Below are positions 27,078 to 34,917 of a stretch of 51,459 bases of DNA, piece after piece (positions within the stretch are counted from its first letter, which is position 1; each line of letters starts with the position of its first letter). This stretch comes from Megasphaera sp. UBA1696 (lineage in GTDB: Bacteria > Bacillota > Negativicutes > Veillonellales > Megasphaeraceae), in contig DCJQ01000034.1 of the NCBI GenBank assembly GCA_002319965.1, positions 1-51,459 of the forward strand, given 5' to 3'. The position numbers and the translations under genes were made by a program. The notes under the pieces are model-generated. The model saw only the letters and a program-made list of their open reading frames with translations, was not told the DNA's origin and ran no database searches.

Positions 27078-27968
27078 TCAATGCTTGTCTGCCCCGGCCT
27101 TTTCGTATAAGGCCGCTACTTCGTCGTGGGACAGGGTATACTTGGCGCCGCAGTAATGGCAGGTCATTTCAACCTGGGGATCCTTCAAGAGGGATTCTTT
27201 GTCTTCCGGGCGCAGGGATAGCAAGGCACTTTCAAAGCGCTGACGCGAGCAGGTGCAGCGCCAGTAGAGATGCTGACGGTACAATTCTTTATAATGCATG
27301 CCGCCGAGGATGATGTCAATCAGGCCTTCTCCCTTGGGATGGTCCTTGAGGTACGTCGTCAAGGCGCCGACCTGGGTGATGTTGGCTTCGACACGGGCCA
27401 GGTCTTCGTCTTTGGCACCGGGCAGGGCCTGGACGAGGAAGCCGCCGGCAGCGGCAATGGTGTAATCCCGATCGACGAGGACGCCTAAGTTGATCGTCGA
27501 CGGCACCTGTTCCGACGTATAGAGGTAATAGGCGATATCTTCGGCAATTTCACCGGATACGAGGTCGGCCTGGCTGGTATAGGTCGTCGTCTTGGGCGTA
27601 AAGCGGGTCACGGTCAGCTGGCCGTTTCGGCCGACAGCCGCCGAGACGTCGAGTTTGCCGTTCGGTTTTAAAGGCAGATCAATCGTCGGATTATCGACGT
27701 AGCCGCGAAGCTTGTTGGTATCGAAGCAGTCGGCATGGACGGCGCCCAAAGGGCCGTCGCCGGCAATTTTAAGGGATACGCCTTCATGGTTCTTATAGTC
27801 TCCGGCGAGAAGGGCCGCACCGGTCATGGTCCGGCCGAGAGCGGCGCAGGCCACGGGCGATAAGTTGTGACTCTGGCGGGCTTTTTCCACGATGCCTGCC
27901 GTAAAGGCGATGGACACGCGGATGGCCTCATCTGATGTATAGTGAATAATTTGATTGTCTCTGATCAT
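27078..27968 (-). CDS. hslO: Hsp33 redox-regulated chaperone
   Basis: A 296-residue cytoplasmic holdase activated by oxidative unfolding. The C-terminal zinc site is intact: RCTCS near residue 240 and MTCHYCGAKY near residue 272 give the CxC and CxxC pairs. The N-terminal domain opens with MIRDNQIIHYTSDE. I place the start at 27968, with AAAGGA upstream; the open frame runs 83 codons further but that part lies in the promoter (TATAAT at 28005-28010). It leads the SAM salvage genes. Confidence 0.95.
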   Translation of the reverse strand: MIRDNQIIHYTSDEAIRVSIAFTAGIVEKARQSHNLSPVACAALGRTMTGAALLAGDYKNHEGVSLKIAGDGPLGAVHADCFDTNKLRGYVDNPTIDLPLKPNGKLDVSAAVGRNGQLTVTRFTPKTTTYTSQADLVSGEIAEDIAYYLYTSEQVPSTINLGVLVDRDYTIAAAGGFLVQALPGAKDEDLARVEANITQVGALTTYLKDHPKGEGLIDIILGGMHYKELYRQHLYWRCTCSRQRFESALLSLRPEDKESLLKDPQVEMTCHYCGAKYTLSHDEVAALYEKAGADKH

Positions 27969-28004
27969 AATCGATTCTATCCTTTCTCTACAAATCCAAT
28001 CCTT

Positions 28005-28033
28005 ATTATACAACATCTGTCCACCCCTAGCCA
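28005..28033 (-). promoter_or_regulatory. Promoter of hslO and the salvage operon
   Basis: Minus-strand TGGCTA (28028-28033), 17-base spacer, TATAAT (28005-28010), about 40 bases upstream of the hslO start. No S-box or other riboswitch is visible. Confidence 0.55.
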
Positions 28034-28064
28034 GTCCTGCCCCCAAAAGCGCCTTCCTTGCCGT

Positions 28065-28093
28065 TTGCTCAATCATTCTATTCAAAATAGATA
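28065..28093 (+). promoter_or_regulatory. Possible promoter of the 28175-29254 gene pair
   Basis: TTGCTC (28065-28070) and TAGATA (28088-28093) are 17 bases apart on the plus strand, about 80 bases before the first start codon, divergent from hslO. A modest match. Confidence 0.4.
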
Positions 28094-28174
28094 AAGTTTG
28101 TCCGCATTTTAAGCAGGAATTTGCCGCCTTCATCTCGAATAGTATTAGGAAGCAGCCAAGAAGGAGTGATATCC

Positions 28175-28621
28175 ATGAATACAGAAAAGAAAACCATCCC
28201 CGTACGGGAAGAAGCATATACCGATGAAGTCAAGGAAATGGCCCTCTGTCCGCCGGCTCCGGCTCCGGAAACGGAGGACCCGGAAGCGCCCTATATGGCC
28301 TCCGATATGTATCAGCGCATCGTCGCTTTGATCAACAACTTTGAATCGGACCTTCCCGATACGATGCAGGCCGGCGGCCGACTGGTCTCAGCCGGCGACA
28401 TTACCTTCAGCATTCAGGATATCGGCTACTGGGACCCGAATATGATCGTCTTTTACGGCGAACTCTCGGACGGTTCGACCGTCGAACTGGTCCAGCACCT
28501 GTCCCAGCTCAACCTGCTCTTGGTGGCTGTCCCCCGACAGGATGACATCCAAAAACCGCGCCGGGTCATCGGCTTTACCCAAAAAGCAGAGCCCGACATC
28601 ATACACGATGCTCAAGATTAA
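28175..28621 (+). CDS. Uncharacterised protein, DUF6173-like
   Basis: 148 residues, cytoplasmic, no membrane segment. It has a proline- and glutamate-rich N terminus (about 40 residues), then a compact domain with MYQRIVALINNFE, IQDIGYWDPNMIVFYG, VELVQHLSQLNLLLVAV and PRRVIGF. This pattern recalls a Firmicute domain of unknown function that I remember as DUF6173, from memory only. The start ATG has AAGGAG 8 bases upstream. The next gene follows after 27 bases and the two are likely co-transcribed. Function unknown. Confidence 0.75.
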   Translation: MNTEKKTIPVREEAYTDEVKEMALCPPAPAPETEDPEAPYMASDMYQRIVALINNFESDLPDTMQAGGRLVSAGDITFSIQDIGYWDPNMIVFYGELSDGSTVELVQHLSQLNLLLVAVPRQDDIQKPRRVIGFTQKAEPDIIHDAQD

Positions 28622-28648
28622 GTATTATTACGAAAGGATATGCCTTTA

Positions 28649-29254
28649 ATGAAACATGAACTCCCTTATTTTTATATCGGTTCGGCCTACGGCGGCAATC
28701 AGGACTGGCTGACGGACCGCATGATGAACCTCGGCGGCTGCGCTGCCGTGACGGCCTGCGATTCTTCTATTTATTTTACGCGCTATAAAGACGCCCAAGG
28801 CCTCTATCCCTACGAGACCGACGACGTTGCCAAGAAGGACTACATCGCCTTTACCAATGTCATGAAGCCCTATCTCCATCCGCGCTGGGGCGGCATCGAC
28901 CGCCTCGACACGTATATCGACGGCATGGGCCAATTTCTGACCGACCACGGCGACGACGACATCACCATGGATCCCTGGTCCGGCGATAAGACGGCGGAGG
29001 AAACGAAAGACGTCATCAAGGCCCAAATCGACGCCGGCTGGCCCATCCCCCACCTGGTCCTGCATCACAACAATCCCAATTTTAAATTCTATGACTGGCA
29101 CTGGTTCTTACTGACGGGCTACACCGAATTCGACGGCGACTTCATGGTCAAGGCCGTTACCTACGGCTCCTGGCGCTGGCTCGACTTCGACGGGCTGTGG
29201 AATACGGGGCACCGCAAAAAAGGCGGCCTCATCCTCTATCATCGTCATTCCTGA
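28649..29254 (+). CDS. Uncharacterised protein with a papain-like Cys/His pattern
   Basis: 201 residues, no signal peptide. LGGCAAVTACDSS near residue 30 and WHWFLLTGY near residue 155 are spaced like the catalytic Cys and His of papain-fold or C39-like peptidases; the conserved TYGSWRWLDFDGLWNTG segment follows. The call is based on pattern alone. I chose the ATG at 28649 since the earlier one at 28640 is only two bases from GAAAGGA. It forms a pair with the preceding DUF6173-like gene. The substrate is unknown; peptidase activity or an inactive relative are both possible. Confidence 0.7.
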   Translation: MKHELPYFYIGSAYGGNQDWLTDRMMNLGGCAAVTACDSSIYFTRYKDAQGLYPYETDDVAKKDYIAFTNVMKPYLHPRWGGIDRLDTYIDGMGQFLTDHGDDDITMDPWSGDKTAEETKDVIKAQIDAGWPIPHLVLHHNNPNFKFYDWHWFLLTGYTEFDGDFMVKAVTYGSWRWLDFDGLWNTGHRKKGGLILYHRHS

Positions 29255-29283
29255 GACCGGTATCCCTGTCTATGTACGAAAAG

Positions 29284-29327
29284 CTCTCCGGCTGCATCGC
29301 CAAGCGGTGTAACCGGAGAGTTTTTTT
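29284..29327 (+). terminator. Terminator, probably bidirectional
   Basis: An 8-bp stem CTCTCCGG/CCGGAGAG encloses a second stem, followed by seven T on the plus strand and preceded by AAAA, so it could also stop the flavodoxin transcript coming from the other side. Confidence 0.85.
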
Positions 29328-30063
29328 ATTTCATGAAATTCGCAGTCTTAAGCCACTGGCGAACGGCATCAGACGTTTCGCCCATCTCGTCATGACGGAG
29401 GATGAAGCCTTCATAGACATCCGCATCGGGCTCGAGTTCGGCAATGTCTTCGACGGTATCGACAAAATCGCTGTCGCCGGACGAGGCTACGGCGTACAAG
29501 GCCTTACCGGATAAATCGTTTTCCGTCAAAAAGGACGTGACCGGTGCCGGCAGGGCATCCCACCAAATGGGATAGACCAAAACGACCGTATCGTACCGGC
29601 TCAGATCGCCGACGTGGCTTTTCAGCTCCCGTTGCTCATCACGGGCAGCCGCTGCCTTTTCATCGCGAATCATGGCATCGTAGTCGGCGGAATAGGGCTT
29701 TTCAGCTAAGATGGAAAAGACATCGCCGCCGGTCTCCCTGGCGATTTCGTTGGCAATCATGGCGTCGTTTCCGATGATTTCGCCGTCTTTTACATTGAGG
29801 CTGGCCGAGGTCATGACGTCGTATTCCTTGGAATGAATGGCTTGGGCGTCCGTATTATCGGGATAGGTAAAATAAGCAATGAGGACGCGGCGGGGATTTC
29901 CCTGGCCGTTATGAACGACAGCCGTCGAGACCGGCTTCTTTTCATTCTGGGCAAGGGTTTCCCGATGGGTATCGTTGTCAGTCCGTGCCGGACCTCTGGC
30001 ACAGGCGGACAGAAGGAGTGTTAAAACAAGAGTCCCCACGAGGACAGAAGCACGTTTTATCAT
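29326..30063 (-). CDS. Flavodoxin-like lipoprotein
   Basis: 245 residues. The N terminus is a lipoprotein signal (hydrophobic run, then LLLSAC), predicting a membrane-anchored protein outside the cytoplasm. The rest is a flavodoxin-type domain: RVLIAYFTYPDNTDAQ is the FMN phosphate loop (a degenerate form of TGNT), VVLVYPIWWDALPAPVTSFL the next FMN loop. Flavodoxins of this exported kind are frequent in Negativicutes and Bacteroidetes; the redox partner is unknown. The ATG at 30063 is preferred. Promoter TTACAA-16-TATAAT at 30105-30132. Confidence 0.82.
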   Translation of the reverse strand: MIKRASVLVGTLVLTLLLSACARGPARTDNDTHRETLAQNEKKPVSTAVVHNGQGNPRRVLIAYFTYPDNTDAQAIHSKEYDVMTSASLNVKDGEIIGNDAMIANEIARETGGDVFSILAEKPYSADYDAMIRDEKAAAARDEQRELKSHVGDLSRYDTVVLVYPIWWDALPAPVTSFLTENDLSGKALYAVASSGDSDFVDTVEDIAELEPDADVYEGFILRHDEMGETSDAVRQWLKTANFMK

Positions 30064-30104
30064 AGAGAAATCCCCCATCAGTTAATTTCTTATCTATACT
30101 TTAT

Positions 30105-30132
30105 ATTATACGATAGTAAGATTCCCTTGTAA
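30105..30132 (-). promoter_or_regulatory. Promoter of the flavodoxin lipoprotein gene
   Basis: Minus-strand TTACAA (30127-30132), 16-base spacer, TATAAT (30105-30110), about 40 bases before the start codon. Confidence 0.6.
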
Positions 30133-30167
30133 AATAACAGTCTGTGCCATGCCGGATTCTCCGATGC

Positions 30168-30199
30168 CAAAAAGGCCTGCATCGAGACGATGCAGGCCT
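30168..30199 (-). terminator. Terminator of the MarR-adaptor-RND operon
   Basis: Perfect 12-bp stem AGGCCTGCATCG/CGATGCAGGCCT with a 3-base loop, then TTTTT on the minus strand, 10 bases after the stop of the RND gene. Confidence 0.9.
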
Positions 30200-30208
30200 A
30201 AATAGAAA

Positions 30209-33200
30209 CTATGATTTTTTTACCTTGAACCAGGCAGCGTACATCGTCGGCAGGACCAAGAGGGTCAGGACGGTAGCCACCAAGAGACCGCTGGCAATGG
30301 CCACGGCCATGGGGCCCCAAAAGACACTGGTCATTAAGGGAACCATGCCTAAGATAGCCGCCGCTGCCGTCAGCATGATGGGCCGAAAGCGCAGGACGGC
30401 CGAGTCGATGATCGCGTGCCACAGGTCCTCGCCAGAGGCCATGTGTTTTTCAATCTGGTCGAGGAGGATGATCGAATTGCGGATGATGATGCCCCCTAAG
30501 GCCAAGGTGCCGAGGTAGGCTACAAAGCCCAGGGATTCTCTAAAGAGAAGCATCCCCAGGGAGACCCCGATGAGTCCCATAGGCGCCGTAACCAGGGTCA
30601 GCCCCATGAGGGGCAGGCTCCGGAGCTGGAACATGAGCAAGGTCATGATGATGATGACCATGATGGGCACGGGACCCAAGAGATATTTCAAGGATTTTTG
30701 GCTGTTTTCCAGAGAACCGTCCACTTCCACAGTGTAGCCGAAAGGCATATTGTCACGGATGTCGGCGATGGAATCGTAAGCCTTTTGCGTCGCATCGTCG
30801 GCCGTTCCCGACTTGATGCCGCCGTTAATCGTAACGGTGGGCTTCAGGTTGCGGCGCCAGATGAGGCCGTCTTCCCCTTGGTAGGAAATGCGGGCGATCT
30901 GTTCCAAGGGAACGTAGCCGGCCTGGCCGACGTAGACCGGCAGGCTCTTGATGGCCGAGAGATCATTGCGGTCCTTATCGTCGAGGCGAAGCTGAATGTC
31001 GACGGTCTTATCCGGTGCATAGTACTGCGCCACCGTCGCCCCGGACAGCTCCGTATACAGGGTCTGGGCAATATCCTGACCGGAAATCCCCATGGCCCGC
31101 AGTTTATCCTGGTCGAGCTCGACGTGCATAACCTTATCTTTCTGATCCCAGTTGAGGAAGACATTTTCCGTATTGGGGTCTTTGGCAATGCGGGCGGCAA
31201 TCTCTTCGGCATAGGCCTTGACCTTATCCTTGTCGTAGCCCGATACGCGCATCATGATGGGATAATCCGACGGCGGCCCCAAAGAGATGTGCTTAATATT
31301 GCTGCGGACGTTGGGGAATTTATCGGCAAGCTCCGTCTTCAAAGAAGCTGCCAGGGCTTCCCGCGATTCCGTATCCTTGGCGACGACGACGAACTGGGCG
31401 TAATTATCGGCCGGCAGGACAGGCTCGACAGTCAGGACGAACCGCGGTGCCCCTTGGCCGACGTGGTACGAGTAATTCTTCAATTTATCCTGCTGGCCGT
31501 CAAGGTACCGGGCCAGGCGGGATGCCTCTTTCTGCGTCGCTTCCATAGAGGAGCCCTCGGGCAGGGTCATTTCAACAATCAGTTCCGGCCGCAGGGACGG
31601 CGGGAAAAATTCTTTCGGAATGAAATAGGTCAGTCCGGCCGAAATGACGAAGGCCGCTGCCGTCCCGCTGATGACCACCTTTCGGTGTGTCAGGCACCAA
31701 GTCAGGACCTTCCGGAAAAAGACATAAAACCGGCTGGTGTACAGCGTTTCAGGTTCTGCCCCCTCTTTTATTTTAGGTTTGATGAGGTAGTAGCCGAAGA
31801 GGGGCGCCACCATGACCGACACGATCCACGACAGGACCAATGCCGCCGTGATGACCGGAAACAGGGCTTTACAAAATTCAGCGGCCGCCCCGTCGGAAAA
31901 GGCGACGGGAATGAAGCCGGCGCAGGTAATGAGGGTCCCGGTCAGCATCGGTTTCGCCGTCGCCCGGAAAGCGTAGCAGGCGGCGTCAATACGGCTTCGC
32001 CCTTTTTCGAGCTGAACGGTCATCATTTCGACGGCGATGATGGCGTCGTCGACGAGGAGGCCCAAGGCGATGATCAGGGCCCCTAAGGAAACCTTATGAA
32101 GGTCGATGCCGGTGATTTCCATGACGCAGAAGACACCCGTCAGGACCAAGGGAATGCAGAAGGCGACGACCAGGCCCGTCCGCAGGCCCAAGGTGATGAA
32201 ACTGACGCCGAGGACGATGGCGATGGCTTCCCACAGGGTTTCCGTAAAGTCACTGATGGACTCTTTGACGATCTGCGGCTGGTCGGATACCTGGTTCATT
32301 TCCATGCCGGCCGGAAGGTCGGCCTTGACGCTTTCTTGAAGTTTCTTCAGATTTTCTCCGAGCTTCAAATTGTTGCCGCCGCTCTTCATGGACAGGGCGA
32401 TGCCGACGGCAGGCTTGCCGTTATAGAACATCTTGGGATCTGCAGGTTCCGTATAGCGTCTTTCTACGGTGGCAATGTCGCCTAAGCGGAAGACGCGGCC
32501 GTTGGCGTTGATGGGCAGATTGCGGATGCCTTCGACGTCCTTAAAGACGCCGGACAGGCGCAGGTAGACGTTGTCCGACTCGGTGTTCACCATGCCGGCC
32601 GGCGTCATTTCATTTTGCCCCTTGACAGCATTGGCGATGACCGTCGGCGGAATGCCCAATTCAGCCAATTTGGCGTTGGCTACTTCGATATAAATTTTTT
32701 CCGACTGTTCGCCGACCAATTCGACTTTGCTGACGTCGTCGACGTTCATCATCATGCGGCGAATCTTTTCGGCTTTTTGCCGCAGCTCTTCATAGGAATA
32801 GCCGTCGCCGGTGAGGGCATAGATGGAACCGAAGACGTCGTCGAAGCGGTCGTCATAATAAGGGCCGTAGACGCCATCGGGCAATTCACGCTTGACGTCT
32901 TCCGTCAAGTTTCTGACTTCGTGCCACGTATCGCGGATGCTGCTCTGCGGCGCCTTATCGTCCAAATTGACGTAAATGACCGACTGGCCCGGCCGGGAAT
33001 AACTCTTGAGGTAATCGAGGTGCGGCGTGTCCTGAAGTTTCTTTTCAATCTTGTCGGTCACCTGTTCTTCCATCTGTTCTGCCGTGGCTCCCGGCCAGGC
33101 GACGGTAACGATCATGGTCCGCACGGTATACGTCGGGTCTTCCATGCGGCCGAGCTTGACGTAGGAAAAGACGCCGGCAATGGCCACGAGGATGATGAAA

Positions 33201-33250
33201 TACCAGACTAAGGCCCGGTTACGGAGGGATACTTCTGATAAGTTTCTCAT
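30209..33250 (-). CDS. RND efflux pump inner-membrane transporter
   Basis: A 1013-residue proton-driven exporter of the resistance-nodulation-division family. One N-terminal membrane helix is followed by a large periplasmic domain, helices around residues 330-530, a second periplasmic domain and the C-terminal helix bundle. The proton-relay aspartates are in GLLVDDAIIAVEMM near residue 400. Length and layout match HAE-1/AcrB-like pumps. It shares ATGA with the adaptor gene (4-base overlap). No TolC-like outer membrane gene is present in the window. Substrate unknown. Confidence 0.93.
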   Translation of the reverse strand: MRNLSEVSLRNRALVWYFIILVAIAGVFSYVKLGRMEDPTYTVRTMIVTVAWPGATAEQMEEQVTDKIEKKLQDTPHLDYLKSYSRPGQSVIYVNLDDKAPQSSIRDTWHEVRNLTEDVKRELPDGVYGPYYDDRFDDVFGSIYALTGDGYSYEELRQKAEKIRRMMMNVDDVSKVELVGEQSEKIYIEVANAKLAELGIPPTVIANAVKGQNEMTPAGMVNTESDNVYLRLSGVFKDVEGIRNLPINANGRVFRLGDIATVERRYTEPADPKMFYNGKPAVGIALSMKSGGNNLKLGENLKKLQESVKADLPAGMEMNQVSDQPQIVKESISDFTETLWEAIAIVLGVSFITLGLRTGLVVAFCIPLVLTGVFCVMEITGIDLHKVSLGALIIALGLLVDDAIIAVEMMTVQLEKGRSRIDAACYAFRATAKPMLTGTLITCAGFIPVAFSDGAAAEFCKALFPVITAALVLSWIVSVMVAPLFGYYLIKPKIKEGAEPETLYTSRFYVFFRKVLTWCLTHRKVVISGTAAAFVISAGLTYFIPKEFFPPSLRPELIVEMTLPEGSSMEATQKEASRLARYLDGQQDKLKNYSYHVGQGAPRFVLTVEPVLPADNYAQFVVVAKDTESREALAASLKTELADKFPNVRSNIKHISLGPPSDYPIMMRVSGYDKDKVKAYAEEIAARIAKDPNTENVFLNWDQKDKVMHVELDQDKLRAMGISGQDIAQTLYTELSGATVAQYYAPDKTVDIQLRLDDKDRNDLSAIKSLPVYVGQAGYVPLEQIARISYQGEDGLIWRRNLKPTVTINGGIKSGTADDATQKAYDSIADIRDNMPFGYTVEVDGSLENSQKSLKYLLGPVPIMVIIIMTLLMFQLRSLPLMGLTLVTAPMGLIGVSLGMLLFRESLGFVAYLGTLALGGIIIRNSIILLDQIEKHMASGEDLWHAIIDSAVLRFRPIMLTAAAAILGMVPLMTSVFWGPMAVAIASGLLVATVLTLLVLPTMYAAWFKVKKS

Positions 33251-34338
33251 ACACCTTCCCCCTCGATGCGGACTTTTTCGCCGGCCCGGAGTTTATGGAC
33301 GCCGGCCGTGACTACGATGTCCCCTTTTTGAAGGCCGGTGACCTTGACGCTGTTGTCGCCAAAGGTTTCAACGGACACATTTTTCAGGGACAAGGTCTTG
33401 TCTTTACCGACGACCCAGACCTGAGGCGCATTGCCCGTCTGATAGATGGCCGATAAGGGCAGGACGACCGTATCGGCAGCGGACTGTTCTTCCCCCGTAT
33501 TGGCCACAGAGGCCGTCATGCCCAATTGCAGGCCCTGAGGCGGGTTTTGCAGGGTTATATTGACTTCATAGGTCCGCGATACGGCATCGGCCATGGGGGC
33601 AACTTCGCGGACGACGCCGGACACGGTCTGGTTCTGAAGGGCCCAGAAGGAGACGGTCACGGCTTTTCCGACGGGAAAGTCGGCCAACTTATTTTCCGGT
33701 ACGTTAATGGTGACTTCTAAGTCGCCGTCATGGACTAAGGTGACGACGGGCTGGCCGGCCGGGACGACCTGCCCCACTTCGGCACTGACGGCGGCGATGA
33801 CGCCGTCGGCATCGGCTGTCAGCCGGGTATAAGACAATTGATTGTCCTGCGCCTGCTGACCGGCCTGAGCCTGATTATACTGGGCTGCCGCCCGGTCATA
33901 GGCCGTTTGGAACTGATCGAGGTCGGCGGCACTGACGGCATCAGCGCTGTAGAGTTCCTGGTAGCGCTTTAAATTAGCCGCTGCCAATTGGAGCTGAGCC
34001 GCTGCCGCGTCGACCTGAGCTTGAGACTGGTTGACGGCCTGCATGATGTCCTTGGGATCGACGGTCATCAAGATATCGCCGGCCTTGACCCGCGTGCCGA
34101 GCTGGACGTTGCGCGTCGTAATCCGGCCGCCGGCCTGGAAAGAGAGCTTACTTTCATAGCGCCCTTTTACCGTCCCCGAATAGGTACCGGCCGTACTGTC
34201 ATTCGTTTTTCCGACTTCCATGGTCTTTACCAATTGATCCGGTTCGGCCGTGGTCTGATCACTACCGCAGCCGGCTACACTCACGGCAGCCGCTATGGCA
34301 GCCGCGACGAGGATGTACTTTATGGAACCCCTTTTCAT
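33247..34338 (-). CDS. RND efflux periplasmic adaptor (membrane fusion protein)
   Basis: A 363-residue adaptor with a lipoprotein signal (hydrophobic stretch, VAGC). A lipoyl-type beta domain, a coiled-coil hairpin with NQSQAQVDAAAAQLQLAAANLKRY-like heptads near residues 105-165 (sequence given only in part elsewhere), and a C-terminal beta-barrel follow, as in the AcrA/MexA family. It links the RND pump to an outer-membrane channel. The ATGA overlap with marR suggests coupled translation. Confidence 0.9.
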   Translation of the reverse strand: MKRGSIKYILVAAAIAAAVSVAGCGSDQTTAEPDQLVKTMEVGKTNDSTAGTYSGTVKGRYESKLSFQAGGRITTRNVQLGTRVKAGDILMTVDPKDIMQAVNQSQAQVDAAAAQLQLAAANLKRYQELYSADAVSAADLDQFQTAYDRAAAQYNQAQAGQQAQDNQLSYTRLTADADGVIAAVSAEVGQVVPAGQPVVTLVHDGDLEVTINVPENKLADFPVGKAVTVSFWALQNQTVSGVVREVAPMADAVSRTYEVNITLQNPPQGLQLGMTASVANTGEEQSAADTVVLPLSAIYQTGNAPQVWVVGKDKTLSLKNVSVETFGDNSVKVTGLQKGDIVVTAGVHKLRAGEKVRIEGEGV

Positions 34339-34796
34339 CGTGTCATCTCCCCCTTTTTCTTCACAGCGCGTATATCAGCTTCATCAGCCCGCTCGGCAAT
34401 AGCGTGCAGCATGGTAAACATCTCATCGCGCTTCGTTTCATCAAAACCTTCTACGAGATAGGTAATCCACGCTTCTAAAAATCCCGCCAACTCCCCTTGA
34501 ATGTCCCTGGCTTTAGGTGTCAGATAGATAAACTTAAAGCGTCGGTCGCCATCCTTTTGGCGACGGCAGACATAGCCCTTCTCTTCCAAGGTTTTCAAGC
34601 TGCGAGCGACGAGGGCCTTATCGGCCTTCATTTCGTTACAGAGCTCGCTTTGGCTGGAGCCGTCGAAATCATAGAGGGTCATGAGGGTCACGTATTCTGA
34701 ATAAGACAGGTTCCAAGGCTGACAGGCTTCGGTAATATAGGCCTGGGACCGCATATTGATAACGCCAAAATCGTGACCGACACATAAGTAATTCAT
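34335..34796 (-). CDS. MarR family transcriptional regulator
   Basis: A 153-residue winged-helix protein. GSSQSELCNEMKADKALVARSLKTLEEKGYV is split over the recognition helix and wing, typical of MarR. It is first gene of the operon with the adaptor and pump, so it most likely represses its own operon and responds to a pump substrate. I chose the ATG at 34796 (AAAGGGGA upstream). The perfect dyad at 34816-34830 lies just before it. Confidence 0.9.
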   Translation of the reverse strand: MNYLCVGHDFGVINMRSQAYITEACQPWNLSYSEYVTLMTLYDFDGSSQSELCNEMKADKALVARSLKTLEEKGYVCRRQKDGDRRFKFIYLTPKARDIQGELAGFLEAWITYLVEGFDETKRDEMFTMLHAIAERADEADIRAVKKKGEMTR

Positions 34797-34815
34797 CTTA
34801 TTGTCCCCTTTATTA

Positions 34816-34870
34816 GTTGATTGAATCAACCATTTTCTTATAGTATAGCAAAGGGATTTGCCAAAAGCAA
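34816..34870 (-). promoter_or_regulatory. Promoter and MarR operator of the efflux operon
   Basis: Minus-strand TTGCTT (34865-34870), 17-base spacer, TATACT (34842-34847). Just downstream of the start site is a perfect 15-base dyad, GTTGATT-C-AATCAAC on the minus strand (34816-34830), placed so that bound MarR would block transcription. The operator assignment is inferred from position and symmetry. Confidence 0.7.
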
Positions 34871-34871
34871 G

Positions 34872-34908
34872 AAAAAAAAGAGGATGCCCTTACGAAGGCA
34901 ATCCTCTT
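34872..34908 (-). terminator. Terminator of the mfd-flippase operon
   Basis: Minus-strand stem AAGAGGATTGCC with GGGCATCCTCTT (one bulge) and eight T, a few bases after the flippase stop. It abuts the -35 of the marR promoter. Confidence 0.85.
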
Positions 34909-34917
34909 ACATCTGTA

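Noticed and set aside
30698..32086. A 462-codon plus-strand open frame, and a 198-codon one at 32615-33211
   Set aside because: Both lie antisense within the RND pump gene and have no recognisable motifs.
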